From: an uncultured Pirellulaceae bacterium
Lineage (GTDB): Bacteria > Planctomycetota > Planctomycetia > Pirellulales > Pirellulaceae
Length of the DNA: 44,706 bases
Assembly: GCA_937941455.1 (NCBI GenBank)
Contig: CALDHM010000014.1
Location: 1 to 44,706 of the forward strand
Direction of reading: 5' to 3'
Shown here: piece by piece, positions 35,118 to 43,571 of the stretch
How the letters are laid out: the number at the start of each line of letters is the position of its first letter
How positions within the stretch are numbered: the first letter of the stretch is position 1
Notes under the pieces: generated by a model
The model's input: only the letters and a program-made list of their open reading frames with translations
Told to the model about the DNA's origin: nothing
The model's database searches: none
Position numbers and translations under genes: made by a program

Positions 35118-35467
35118 TGAGTTCTCAGTTGCAACGATTCGGTAGCATGAGTTCTGGCACCGAACAGTCACGATGGGGTTGCACCAAACCAACCGCGCGG
35201 GTGGTGGTGACAGGGGTGAAGGAACCGTCCAAAACGATCCAAAATGTTAGCAAATACCGCTCTTTTCTGCAACTGGCACGATCTCAACGCAGTTCGTCAG
35301 GTGGCCGAACAGGTATTCCCGGCGGCCGCTGCCAGATTGATGAAATCCTTGACAACGGTCCGGCAATGTCGCAAAAAGCGTTCGAATTGGCGTTGTCTTG
35401 ATGATTAGGAGCGGCAGGAATTGTCGAAATGGGACGTTTTGGGAGGCTCGCCGGGTCAATTTTCAGA
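35118..35467. other. Intergenic region between rpsA and the RNA unit
   Basis: 350 bases that must hold the rpsA promoter on the minus strand. No hexamer pair stood out and no frame has coding character. The RNA unit begins at its right edge. Confidence 0.4.
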
Positions 35468-35497
35468 TTGCTCGAAACTCCAAAGTCTGAGTAGAAT
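35468..35497 (+). promoter_or_regulatory. Promoter-like sequence for the structured RNA unit
   Basis: TTGCTC at 35468-35473, an 18-base spacer and TAGAAT at 35492-35497 (five of six to consensus). A start near 35504 would give a transcript of about 285 bases ending at the terminator at 35744-35788. Confidence 0.45.
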
Positions 35498-35615
35498 ACA
35501 AAGAGTTCGCATTCGCAGTGCGAGTAACCCGTTTCGAGGCGCTGAGGCAACTTTCTTCTTTAACGGCAATTTTGTTGCCTCACCGCCAGCACCATTAAAG
35601 AAAGGAGGTTGATCT

Positions 35616-35654
35616 GTGAATTCTGACTGTACTAGCCGAGGTGGCGTGGCCTGA
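35616..35654 (+). CDS. 12-codon leader-like frame with an extended Shine-Dalgarno
   Basis: GTG 35616 starts a frame of 12 residues (NSDCTSRGGVA after the start) ending at TGA 35652-35654. AGGAGG lies at 35603-35608, seven bases from GTG, and the complementarity to the 16S 3' tail extends over AGAAAGGAGGT, then after one extra T resumes as GATC. A site of this strength would be wasted on a non-translated sequence. The frame overlaps the 5' side of the GGTGGC stem, so ribosome passage would open that stem. Confidence 0.35.
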   Translation: MNSDCTSRGGVA

Positions 35655-35743
35655 CGGCCGCCGGCGGGTTGCCAGCAGGCAAGCCACCGTCACTTCGGTT
35701 TTTTGGCGGCATCCCGGATGCTTCCCTTAAAACCGTAAATCCT

Positions 35744-35788
35744 GAACCGCTCAGCGTCGGCTACCGTCGGCTGAGCGGTTCTTTTTTT
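35744..35788 (+). terminator. Strong Rho-independent terminator of the RNA unit
   Basis: GAACCGCTCAGC (35744-35755) pairs perfectly with GCTGAGCGGTTC (35770-35781), a 12-bp stem with a 14-base loop, followed by seven T. No coding frame of normal length lies between the promoter-like site and this terminator. Confidence 0.8.
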
Positions 35789-36065
35789 GTTGGGAGTCGA
35801 GCGGTGCGGCTTCGGCCGGGTTCGCGTGGAATGGCGTCGATTTTCTGGCGAAAGGGATTGCTGAGGTCTGAATCCGTTTCAATGCGGGAGCGATTTGATT
35901 GCTAGCGATCAAGAAAAAGTTAGATTTTAGCGGCTGAATAATCTATGCCGATTAAACTTTCTGTGATCAGAGTGCCGATTGTGATAGTTGTCCTGGTTTC
36001 AAGAGGAAGTCTAGGATTTTGCAGATTTACGCAAAGGCACGCAAATTTTCCAGGGAGGAAATGGT
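35789..36065. other. Upstream region of the small lipoprotein gene
   Basis: No frame here has coding support. TTGCTA near 35899 is 16 bases before TAGATT, a weak candidate promoter for the lipoprotein gene. Confidence 0.35.
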
Positions 36066-36284
36066 ATGCGTCGGCTCATCGTCGCAGTGCTTCTGGCAAT
36101 CGCTCTCAGCAGCAACGTCGGATGCTTTTTGCCAATTTATGACGCTCATCCGGCAGTTCGAGCGCGACAACTGATCTACACATCAGACAATTTGCGGGCC
36201 TTGCGAGAGGAATGGCATCGCTTCTGGTTTCTGGACATGCCAGACCACATGTCGCCGATTCGCACCCATGGCGGCATTATTTAA
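36066..36284 (+). CDS. Small lipoprotein of a probable planctomycete family
   Basis: A protein of 72 aa. The signal ends in LSSNVGC with the lipidated Cys20. The mature part is 52 residues: an Arg-rich opening (AVRARQLIYTSDNLRAL) followed by EEWHRFWFLDMPDHMSP and the tail THGGII. Similar short lipoproteins with an EEWxRFWF-type core are, as I recall, common in planctomycetes. Function unknown. GGGAGG lies eight bases before ATG 36066, which fixes the start. It is monocistronic by position. Confidence 0.75.
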   Translation: MRRLIVAVLLAIALSSNVGCFLPIYDAHPAVRARQLIYTSDNLRALREEWHRFWFLDMPDHMSPIRTHGGII

Positions 36285-36757
36285 TGCCGCGGTATCCGAT
36301 TTAAGTAACCGATGACACATTAGTCTCCCTTGCGGTCGACGTCACAAACCGCAGGGCAACTACGCTGACGAACTGCAACCGGATCATCTGAAAACGAGCA
36401 CGGAGGCCGACGCCGTCGCTCGTTCTTTGGCTGCGCCCTTGCGGGATTGCTGAATGGTCGTCGATTGACGAAAGTGAGTGGGTGGCTTACGGTAAATCGA
36501 CTGTGGGAATCAACCCGTCCTCCGTGGAGCCCGGACACTAGGTTTTGTTCCAAAACGACTGGCCGAAACGCGTTCGCGTCCGGTTTTCGTGAGAACCACG
36601 GGTGGGTTTTGGCACAAAGTCTCCCTCGTCGAAAAATGTTCTCGGGCGCACGCTCGCAGTTTTTGCGGGGCGAACAAAGGCTCAAAACTAAACGAACGAC
36701 AATAAACGTAATGCCTGGAAAATATCGATAGGCAGACGAATCTACTTGCGAGATGCG
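36285..36757. other. Intergenic region before trpS, nothing recognised
   Basis: About 470 bases. A plus-strand frame at 36447-36731 is open but has no ribosome-binding site and its composition (many Arg, Trp and Ser in odd order) is not protein-like. No tryptophan leader or T-box was seen ahead of trpS. Confidence 0.4.
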
Positions 36758-37723
36758 ATGAAAGTTGTTTCAGGAATTCAGCCGACTGGACGGCCCCATT
36801 GGGGGAATTATTTCGGAGCGATCCGCCAATACATCCAACTGCAAGATGAAGAGCAGGCGTTTTACTTTATCGCCAACCTGCATGCGTTGACGACGGTTCG
36901 CGATCGGCAGGTCATGGCCGATTACACGCTGAATGCCGCCATCGATCTGTTGGCTCTCGGCTTGGACCCGAACCGGGCTGTGCTGTTCATTCAGTCGGAC
37001 GTGCCCGAAATCAGCGAATTGTGCTGGCTGTTGTTGTCGGGAACCAGCATGGGGTTGCTGGAACGTTGCGTGTCGTACAAGGACAAGGTTGACAAAGGGC
37101 TGGCCACTGTGGCCGGGTTGTTCACCTATCCCGTCTTGCAGGCCGCCGATATTCTGGCCTACGACTCAGAAATCGTGCCGGTCGGTCAGGACCAAACGCA
37201 GCACATCGAGGTCTGCCGAGATATCGCCCAAGCGTTCAATCATCAGTTCGGAGAGGTGTTTGTGCTGCCCCGGGCGAAGGTCTTGGCGGACAGTGCGAAA
37301 GTTTCGGGGATCGACGGCGAGAAAATGTCCAAGAGCTACAACAATACGATCGAGATTTTCGAATCCCCGAAAGAGATGCGCAAAAAGGTCATGCGGATCG
37401 CCACCGACTCACGCCCCATGGAGGAACCGAAGGATCCGACGAACGATCATCTGTTCCAGCTCTATTCTTTATTCGTGGGGGACAGCGAACGCGAAGCCAT
37501 GGCCGCCAAATACCGAGCGGGAGGATTCGGTTACGGTGAAGTCAAAAAGGCCATTGCCGATGCTGCCGAAGCCTTCTTTGCCGAGGCACATCGCCGCCGC
37601 ACCGCATTGGTCGCTGATCCCGGCGCGGTGCGCGCGATCTTGGCCGACGGGGCCGCGAAGGCCCGAGCCAAAGCGCGAGAGGTGCTGACGCGAGCCCAAA
37701 CAGCCTGCGGCATAAAATACTGA
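36758..37723 (+). CDS. trpS: Tryptophanyl-tRNA synthetase
   Basis: Charges tRNA-Trp. A class Ic synthetase of 321 aa with the ATP-binding signature [17 protein letters not shown] (HWGN in place of the HIGH motif, residues 14-17) and KMSKSYNN at 189-196. The helical [18 protein letters not shown] segment is the usual tryptophan site. Start ATG 36758 matches the family; TTG 36746 would add four residues. It is a single gene; the next gene converges on it. Confidence 0.94.
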   Translation: MKVVSGIQPTGRPHWGNYFGAIRQYIQLQDEEQAFYFIANLHALTTVRDRQVMADYTLNAAIDLLALGLDPNRAVLFIQSDVPEISELCWLLLSGTSMGLLERCVSYKDKVDKGLATVAGLFTYPVLQAADILAYDSEIVPVGQDQTQHIEVCRDIAQAFNHQFGEVFVLPRAKVLADSAKVSGIDGEKMSKSYNNTIEIFESPKEMRKKVMRIATDSRPMEEPKDPTNDHLFQLYSLFVGDSEREAMAAKYRAGGFGYGEVKKAIADAAEAFFAEAHRRRTALVADPGAVRAILADGAAKARAKAREVLTRAQTACGIKY

Positions 37724-37810
37724 TCGATTGCAAACGGTGAGAGATGCAGAAAGAGTCACCGACGCAGCTTGCCGACGTTCCACGACGGGCCGGGCTAAAC
37801 CGCTGCCGAA

Positions 37811-38665
37811 TCAGCTCGCCCCCGGTCCGCGATGCTTCTCCAGTCGCGCCATCGCGGCCCGCATCAGCTTGATCAACTCCTCCCGCTCGGTTCTGGCTTC
37901 TTCAAGCTGGGATTGCAGCACTTCGTTCCGCTGCGATACCTGAGTATGCTCCTCGCGGAGCATTTGCAGCTCCAATTCGTGCTCGGCAGCGGCTTTTTTG
38001 GCGGCATTCAACTCCTCGCGGCATAGCTGGAGGTCGAGTAATTTTCTTCGCGATGTCTCGATCAACTCGTTCAGCTTGCCGATTTGCAGCAATTGTTCGG
38101 CGATCTTGCCTTCGTGCTGTCGGAGGAGCGCTTGTACGGATGCCGCCGATTTCGCGGCGTCCTCGTGCCGTTGTTTGAGGGCGTCGAGTTCGTTGCGCAG
38201 TCGCTCGTTGGCTTGCTCGCTCGAGCGCAGCTCTGCGACGAGCTCTTTTTTTTCCTGTCGAATTTCGGAGATTTTGTCTTGTGCGGCTCGCAGATGCCTA
38301 ACGATTTTGTAGGCTCTCGCTTGGGCCTCTTGTTGGGCCTTCAGCAGTAACTCGACTTCGGGGATCGGCAGGCCATAGACCTTGTCGAGTTCCGCCGGCG
38401 GCAAGTCGGGGAAGCCGCCAGATTCGGCGGTAGAATCGTCGTCGACGGTCACCTCATCGAGTGCGTCGGGGGGCTTGTCTGCCGCAAGTTCCAGAAAATC
38501 TTCTCCCTCCGGCAGAACCGCAGATTCATGGCCCGGAACGACGGTGTCGTCGGGGGGAGGATATGGTGATGATTTATCGGACAATCGGATTGCCTCACGA
38601 TGAGTCTTGGAAGAACGTCCGCGACAAAAAATGAGAGCATGTTCGGCAATACTCTCAAGCGTCAC
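37811..38665 (-). CDS. Long coiled-coil protein with an acidic N-terminus
   Basis: A protein of up to 284 aa. Residues 100-275 form a nearly continuous coiled coil (heptads such as LRAAQDKISEIRQEKKELV, EELNAAKKAAAEHELEL and QLEEARTEREELIKL). The first 95 residues are acidic and Pro/Asp-rich, with a low-complexity core (VTVDDDSTAESGG). No signal peptide or membrane span. The start is uncertain: GTG 38665 is the only upstream option with a modest fit, and a TTG start near residue 28 (LSDKSSPYPPP) is possible. A structural or scaffold role is inferred from the coil only. Confidence 0.65.
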   Translation of the reverse strand: MTLESIAEHALIFCRGRSSKTHREAIRLSDKSSPYPPPDDTVVPGHESAVLPEGEDFLELAADKPPDALDEVTVDDDSTAESGGFPDLPPAELDKVYGLPIPEVELLLKAQQEAQARAYKIVRHLRAAQDKISEIRQEKKELVAELRSSEQANERLRNELDALKQRHEDAAKSAASVQALLRQHEGKIAEQLLQIGKLNELIETSRRKLLDLQLCREELNAAKKAAAEHELELQMLREEHTQVSQRNEVLQSQLEEARTEREELIKLMRAAMARLEKHRGPGAS

Positions 38666-38866
38666 TACACCATTTTAGTTGAGATGGTCAGCGACGCAAT
38701 TCGATCCCTGAGAGGAGGCGCGGCCCGCGGTCGCGAGTCGCGATTCTCTGCCTCATCGATGACGCTTGCTCAATCCTGAAGATCACGACGGGGGGCGTCG
38801 CCTGTCAATCCTCACGCACCGCCGCAAACTAGCGCGGATCAGACCCCCTAGTAATGTGGATCATCG

Positions 38867-39172
38867 TCAGCCGAGGGCCTCGCGGATCTTCGCGGCTACC
38901 TCACGCTCGATCATGCCGCGGAAGGGAGTAGCTGCCAGCGGCAAATTCCCCTCGACGGAAACCGAGTCGTGGCGCGGCTCCATGCGACCACTGATCGCAA
39001 ATCCCATCGCCTTGAAGCTGAAGTCCAAATTGCCGTGCTCGTCCCAGACTTCGACAACCTCGGTCACCGTGATCGTCGTGGTCGCACGAACCTTTTGGGA
39101 GAACTGCCGTAGCCGTGCAGCGACCTCTTGCGGGTGTTGATCGTGTGGAACCTGTACGGAAAATCGGGGCAT
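38867..39172 (-). CDS. Polyhydroxyalkanoate-system-like small protein
   Basis: A protein of 101 aa that resembles the PHA granule region family (PF09650 type): an N-terminal PHDQHPQEVAARLRQF helix, then LDFSFKAMGFAISGRM and SVSVEGNLPLAATPFRGMIEREVAAKIREAL. In that family the pattern fSaqGxxxsGtxxV then lPxlLxPxkgxIExxIxxxL is the hallmark. Start ATG 39172 was chosen over 39262, which would overlap the previous gene and add unrelated residues. It follows the glutamate dehydrogenase gene by 43 bases. The role in storage or stress is inference. Confidence 0.65.
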   Translation of the reverse strand: MPRFSVQVPHDQHPQEVAARLRQFSQKVRATTTITVTEVVEVWDEHGNLDFSFKAMGFAISGRMEPRHDSVSVEGNLPLAATPFRGMIEREVAAKIREALG

Positions 39173-39215
39173 GGGACGTTGATCCAGCAAAGGGCTAAGC
39201 GAGACGTTACGAGCT

Positions 39216-40493
39216 TTAGCTGCCACCCAATTCGGTGGAGCGTTTGACTCGTTGGATGGCAATCATGAAGGCAGCCGTGCGCAGACTGACGTTGCGCTCC
39301 AACGAAAGTTGCCAGACCTCGTCGAAGGCTGACGACAAAATATACTCCAGTTGTTGCCGCACGCGGTTCAGATCCCAGCTGTAGTACTGGCGATTTTGGA
39401 CCCATTCGAAGTAACTGACGGTCACGCCCCCGGCATTGGCCAAGATGTCGGGCAAAATGGTGACGCCATTCTGGTAGAGATAATCATCGGCGACCGGGTG
39501 CAGGGGATTGTTGGCCCCTTCGATGATGAAGCGAGCTTTGATGTCGCGCATGTTCCCCTCGTGAATCACGTTGCCGATGGCGCTGGGGACCAGCATGTCG
39601 ACATCGAGTGCCAGTAATGCATCGTTCGAGATTTTTTCGGCATCTTTGTATCCCTCCAGCGAGCCGTGTTTCAGCAGGTAAGACAGCATGTCGGGAATTT
39701 TGAGTCCCTTCGGATCGTAATAGCCGCCGCTGATGTCGCTGACGGCCACGATCGGGAACTCAGATTCGTGCATGAATTTAGCAGCGTGGGAGCCGACGTT
39801 CCCGAAGCCTTGGATCGCGATCTTGCATTCGTTGGGCCGAAAGCCAAGCCGCTTGAGAAGTTTGAACGCGAGAATCCCGCAGCCCCGTCCGGTGGCTTCC
39901 TCGCGCCCTTTCGCTCCGTAGTCCTCAACGGGTTTTCCAGTGATGCAAGCGGGATTGAAACCGTGGTATTTTTCCCACTGGTTGCGGATCCAGGACATCG
40001 TTTCGGCATTGGTTCCCAAGTCGGGGGCCGGGATATCTACGTCGGGGCCGATGACAACATGAATTTGATCGATAAATTTCCGCGTGATCCGTTCCAGTTC
40101 CTCGCGGCTCAGTTGACGCGGGTCGACACAGATTCCCCCTTTGGCACCCCCGTAGGGAATGTTCACGACGGCTGTTTTCCAGGTCATCAAGGAAGCCAGC
40201 GCGCGGACCTCATCGAGATCGACGTCCCAGTGGTAGCGCAGCCCCCCTTTCATCGGGCCGCGGGCGTTATTGTGCTGCACTCGGTAACCGACAAAGGTCT
40301 CCAAGCGGCCGTCGTCCATTTCGACAGGGACTTGCACGGTCAGTTCGCGGCGGGCCATCGTCAGGCGTCGGCGAATTTCGGGTGCCAGTCCCAATTGGTC
40401 CGCGGCGCGGTCGAAGTAAAGTTGAACGCATTCGTTGGGCTTCAAAGTGCGAACGGTTTTGGCTGGTTTGTCGGCGGTTGCAGCGTCGTTCAT
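39216..40493 (-). CDS. Glu/Leu/Phe/Val dehydrogenase family protein, glutamate dehydrogenase-type
   Basis: Reversible oxidative deamination of glutamate to 2-oxoglutarate with NAD(P). A protein of 425 aa with the substrate-binding GPMKGGLRYH (Lys82), catalytic Lys118 in GGAKGGI, and the nucleotide-binding QGFGNVGS (228-235). The intermediate-size length and the family TGRGCG and DILANAGGVTVSYFEWVQN segments fit the bacterial GDH class. Coenzyme type cannot be told here. It has its own start (ATG 40493) near a dyad. The PHA-type protein follows on the same strand. Its upstream partner is divergent. Confidence 0.9.
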   Translation of the reverse strand: MNDAATADKPAKTVRTLKPNECVQLYFDRAADQLGLAPEIRRRLTMARRELTVQVPVEMDDGRLETFVGYRVQHNNARGPMKGGLRYHWDVDLDEVRALASLMTWKTAVVNIPYGGAKGGICVDPRQLSREELERITRKFIDQIHVVIGPDVDIPAPDLGTNAETMSWIRNQWEKYHGFNPACITGKPVEDYGAKGREEATGRGCGILAFKLLKRLGFRPNECKIAIQGFGNVGSHAAKFMHESEFPIVAVSDISGGYYDPKGLKIPDMLSYLLKHGSLEGYKDAEKISNDALLALDVDMLVPSAIGNVIHEGNMRDIKARFIIEGANNPLHPVADDYLYQNGVTILPDILANAGGVTVSYFEWVQNRQYYSWDLNRVRQQLEYILSSAFDEVWQLSLERNVSLRTAAFMIAIQRVKRSTELGGS

Positions 40494-40532
40494 AGGCGAA
40501 GTTTGGTCGATACCGTTTGAGGTTGTGTCTTT

Positions 40533-40556
40533 TGCATTACAATCAAAGTAATGTAA
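40533..40556. promoter_or_regulatory. Dyad between gdh and pseudokinase genes
   Basis: TTGCATTAC, a 7-base spacer, GTAATGTAA: near-perfect inverted repeat with one mismatch per arm, centred between the divergent genes. It lies 40 bases from the gdh start and is a candidate operator. Confidence 0.35.
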
Positions 40557-40598
40557 CTTTTCACCACAATAAATCCAACACCCGATACCAGGTGCAGA

Positions 40599-43571
40599 GT
40601 GAAGTTGGAATCCAGTCCCGCTTGGCAGCGTTTGGTTTCGAGTCGCTTAGTGCCACCTGGACAATTGGCGGCACTAAAGTCCCGGATCGAAGCCGAACAG
40701 ATCGACTTTTCCACGCCAGAAGTCTTTTTCGACTGGTTGCAGCAAGGGCGATTGATCACCCCCTTTCAGGCATGGGTCCTCGAATCAGACGATTCCTGTC
40801 CGCTGGTATATGGCGATTATGCGATTTCGTCGCGGATCAACGATGGCCCCTTGCAAGGCCAGTACATCGGGTACCACCGCGCCAGCGGCCATCCGTTGCT
40901 CTTGGAGTTCTTTCGATCACCGCCCGGGAAAAACGGTGATGACTTGTGGCAGGTACTCGACAGCCGCTGTCGGCGGGCTGCAACAGCAAGATCACCGTTT
41001 ATCGTGCAGATCTACGAACCGGTCGCGCTCCCAGAGTACGCCTTTGTCGTAAGCGAACTGCCGTCGGGGACATTGCTGGCAGAAAAAGTTCCACGCAAGG
41101 CTCGACTGCCGTGGAAGGCAGCGGTGACCTTGATCGCTCAAATCGGTAGCGGCGCGCAAGCGTTCCACGCAGCCGGCTTGGTGCATGGTTCGCTGAACCC
41201 GCGGGCGGTTTGGGTCCAAGGAAAATTGCGACCGCAGGTCAAATTTCCATTGACGGACGACCCAGGCCTGCAATTAGAGCGTAATCTAAATCCGCCAGCG
41301 GCCTTAGCCCGCAGCGTAAGCGAGGGCTCGTTTAAGGAGAGGCTCTTCATTGACCCGTCGTCCAACGAATCGCTCCTGGATTATTTGGCCCCCGAGGTCT
41401 ACGCAGGTGCGGAGCCGACGCCAGCGGCTGATCTCTATTCGCTAGGCTGCTTGCTGGTCCGCGTGCTCACCGGTCGCGTTATTTCGGGAGAGGAAACCTT
41501 CGAGGGAAAAGTCAAGTTTTTGCAAAACCCCCGGTTGCCCGACCTGTCTCGTTACGAGCTTCCGAAAGAATTGCAGGAACTGACGCGGCATATGGTCGAT
41601 CGAGAGCCAACCGCCCGCCCAGAGTCGGTCAAGGAGTTGATCGAGGCTTGCGGAAGGCATGTTGCGCTGGACCCCAGCGAGGACGCAGACGTTGCAGAAT
41701 CGGAAACGAAAGCTCGCTATTTGCGGCATTTGGCCGCCAAAGCCGCCTTCTTCGCGCCGCAGCTAACTATTGTTCCTGTGGCGATTAACGTCGCAGACTC
41801 CAAACCGGCAACGACCGAGGGAAAACCCAAGCCGACCATCACCGACATTCAACGATACCAGCAAGAAGTGCGGCAGCAACGCCATCGCAGCCAGTTGGTG
41901 CGGGGAGTCGCCTGGACATTAGGATCACTCGCCATGTTCGGCTTGGTTTTGTTCTTGGTCTCAAGAGCCGACATCGAGCGGCCGCCGCCGACCGCTGTCA
42001 CGCAGATCGCTGCCACCAAGTCCGTCACGGCAAGCGGTGAAACCGCAACGACCACTGACGAATCCTCCGGCGGGGAGCGCGTCGAGCCCCCCCCTCTCGG
42101 AGCGGTGCTGTATCAATTCGTACGGAAGGACGACGGTGTCGCCCTGTGGGAATCGCCGACGACCGGGCCGCGGATGGCCTTCGAGTACTTGCCGCAGAAC
42201 GCGCGGATGGTCTTCACGGTCCGCTTGGCGGATCTCGCGCGGAACCCTCAAGGTCGCCTCGCCATGACGGCTCTGGCTCCCGAATTGCAGCAAACGATCC
42301 AAGCATGGCTGGCCGCGGCCGGTTTGGAGGAGACCGACGTGCGGCAAGTGGTGATCGGCCTGTACCCATTGGATGACGCGGCTTATTCCCCGCTGAGTGT
42401 GCTGTCACTCGGCGGCGACGTGCCTCTAGCGCGGTTGCGCGAGTTGTGGCGGGCCGTCGAATTGCAATCGGGATCGAGAATTCTGAAGTCCGGTGAGCAG
42501 TGCTATTTACCGATCTTATCTCCTCGCGATCCATCCAAAGTGGAAGGCTTTGTCATGGGGCCGCAAAGCTTGGTCGAACAAGCAGTGGAGTTTCAGGGGA
42601 TCAACTCCCTCGATGGCTCGTTCAAAAGTCTGTCGCCCAGAGTCGACGCCAGTCGCCATTTCAATGCCATGATTCTTCCTAGTGCGTTTTTCAATCAGCA
42701 GGGGCAGTCACTGGTGGGATCGTTATGGGCCGATGTCCAACGATTTGCGCGCACCTTGGTTCCCAACGAACTGCGCGGTCTGCTGTTTAGCTTGCATTTC
42801 GACGGCGAGCAGGCATATTGGGAACTGACGCTCGATCACACGGTGGATGCCAAGCCGCCGGCAATGGTTGAGTCGGTCAAAAAAGCCTTCGCTCAGACGC
42901 TGGCCAATGTCGATGCCGTGGCTGCGGAATCCCCCAGCGATCCCTACTGGAATCGAGTGCGTGTCCGCTTGAACAACATCGTCGATGGTTGCCTGCGCAC
43001 CAGCCGGTTTGGTGCGGAAGCCGGGTTGGTGGTTGTCAACAATTGGGTCCCCAACACGGCGCCGCATAATCTGCTGAAGGCCGCTGACTTGGCCCTCCGT
43101 TTCCGCAAGGACCAGCCGCTGGTGGCAATCGCCGTCGAGCGGCCCGTGACGCCGCGGACCATGGCAGAGTTGTTGCAGCAACGGCGGAGTCTCTCCGTGA
43201 CGACCAATCCGGATTTGAATATTCTGCTCAAGAATCTCGAAACCGAAATCAATGAGGCGTACACCGATTTGCCGTTTCCGTTTCGAATCCAAATCTCTGG
43301 GAACGATTTGCTTCTCGAGGGTATCACGCAGAACCAACGTCCAGGAGACTTCGAGCTGGCGAACCAAACGCTCGCGCAGATCCTGACCGAGATCGTCTTC
43401 CGCGCCAACCCCGATAAAGAAGCGACCGGCCCCGAGGATCCCCGCTGCAAGCTGGTGTGGGTGATTCGCGAGTCTGCAGGGCAACCCGAAGTTGTGATCA
43501 CGACCCGCACGGGAGCTCAGCAGGCGGGGCTGGACCTTCCGGCACCGTTTCGCGAGCGCAAGCTCCCGTGA
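40599..43571 (+). CDS. Large membrane protein with an N-terminal pseudokinase domain
   Basis: A protein of 990 aa from GTG 40599. The first 70 residues end with RLITPFQAWVL, the same module type as in the kinase at 17275. Residues 72-355 follow the kinase fold (APEVYAGAEPTPAADLYSLGCLL is intact), but key residues are lost: Glu103 in place of the ATP-Lys, HGSLNP (196-201) for HRDLKP, and LTDDPG for DFG, so catalysis is unlikely. A membrane span at about 434-456 leads to a periplasmic region of about 530 residues with no recognised domain. Residues 234-243 (AALARSVSEG) are encoded by a repeat insert. It is divergent from gdh. Confidence 0.85.
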   Translation: MKLESSPAWQRLVSSRLVPPGQLAALKSRIEAEQIDFSTPEVFFDWLQQGRLITPFQAWVLESDDSCPLVYGDYAISSRINDGPLQGQYIGYHRASGHPLLLEFFRSPPGKNGDDLWQVLDSRCRRAATARSPFIVQIYEPVALPEYAFVVSELPSGTLLAEKVPRKARLPWKAAVTLIAQIGSGAQAFHAAGLVHGSLNPRAVWVQGKLRPQVKFPLTDDPGLQLERNLNPPAALARSVSEGSFKERLFIDPSSNESLLDYLAPEVYAGAEPTPAADLYSLGCLLVRVLTGRVISGEETFEGKVKFLQNPRLPDLSRYELPKELQELTRHMVDREPTARPESVKELIEACGRHVALDPSEDADVAESETKARYLRHLAAKAAFFAPQLTIVPVAINVADSKPATTEGKPKPTITDIQRYQQEVRQQRHRSQLVRGVAWTLGSLAMFGLVLFLVSRADIERPPPTAVTQIAATKSVTASGETATTTDESSGGERVEPPPLGAVLYQFVRKDDGVALWESPTTGPRMAFEYLPQNARMVFTVRLADLARNPQGRLAMTALAPELQQTIQAWLAAAGLEETDVRQVVIGLYPLDDAAYSPLSVLSLGGDVPLARLRELWRAVELQSGSRILKSGEQCYLPILSPRDPSKVEGFVMGPQSLVEQAVEFQGINSLDGSFKSLSPRVDASRHFNAMILPSAFFNQQGQSLVGSLWADVQRFARTLVPNELRGLLFSLHFDGEQAYWELTLDHTVDAKPPAMVESVKKAFAQTLANVDAVAAESPSDPYWNRVRVRLNNIVDGCLRTSRFGAEAGLVVVNNWVPNTAPHNLLKAADLALRFRKDQPLVAIAVERPVTPRTMAELLQQRRSLSVTTNPDLNILLKNLETEINEAYTDLPFPFRIQISGNDLLLEGITQNQRPGDFELANQTLAQILTEIVFRANPDKEATGPEDPRCKLVWVIRESAGQPEVVITTRTGAQQAGLDLPAPFRERKLP
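41304..41328 (+). repeat. REP-like repeat inserted in frame in the pseudokinase gene
   Basis: TTAGCCCGCAGCGTAAGCGAGGG is read as LARSVSEG within a loop of the kinase-like domain. It matches the minus-strand tandem copies at 33121-33213 (about 18 of 22) and the copy at 20723-20745 (about 18 of 23). Confidence 0.55.

Larger units (their letters stand above)
35504..35788 (+). ncRNA. Candidate structured RNA with an embedded 12-codon frame
   Basis: Elements seen in order: a 5-bp hairpin TCGCA/TGCGA (35507-35523); a 9-bp hairpin TGAGGCAAC/GTTGCCTCA (35543-35582) whose loop holds CTTTCTTCTTTA, able to pair with AAGAAAG (35598-35604) or TAAAGAA (35596-35602) in the ribosome-binding region; AAAGAAAGGAGGT (35597-35609), complementary to nearly all of a typical 16S tail; the short frame at 35616; GGTGGC (35640-35645) pairing with GCCACC (35683-35688) around two small hairpins, GGCC/GGCC and TTGCC/GGCAA; CGGTTTT (35696-35702) pairing with AAAACCG (35729-35735) around GCATC/GATGC; and the terminator. 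No known RNA family (tmRNA, RNase P, SRP, 6S) is matched. It is more likely a regulatory or leader-peptide RNA than chance, but that is inference. Confidence 0.5.

Noticed and set aside
35504-35788. tmRNA, RNase P RNA, SRP RNA or 6S RNA
   Set aside because: None of the diagnostic cores of these RNAs was found in the segment.
35669-35905. 78-codon frame through the structured RNA
   Set aside because: It runs across the strong terminator and has no ribosome-binding site.
36447-36731. 94-codon frame before trpS
   Set aside because: No ribosome-binding site, non-protein-like composition.
39666-40520. 284-codon frame antisense to glutamate dehydrogenase
   Set aside because: GDH motifs are complete on the other strand.
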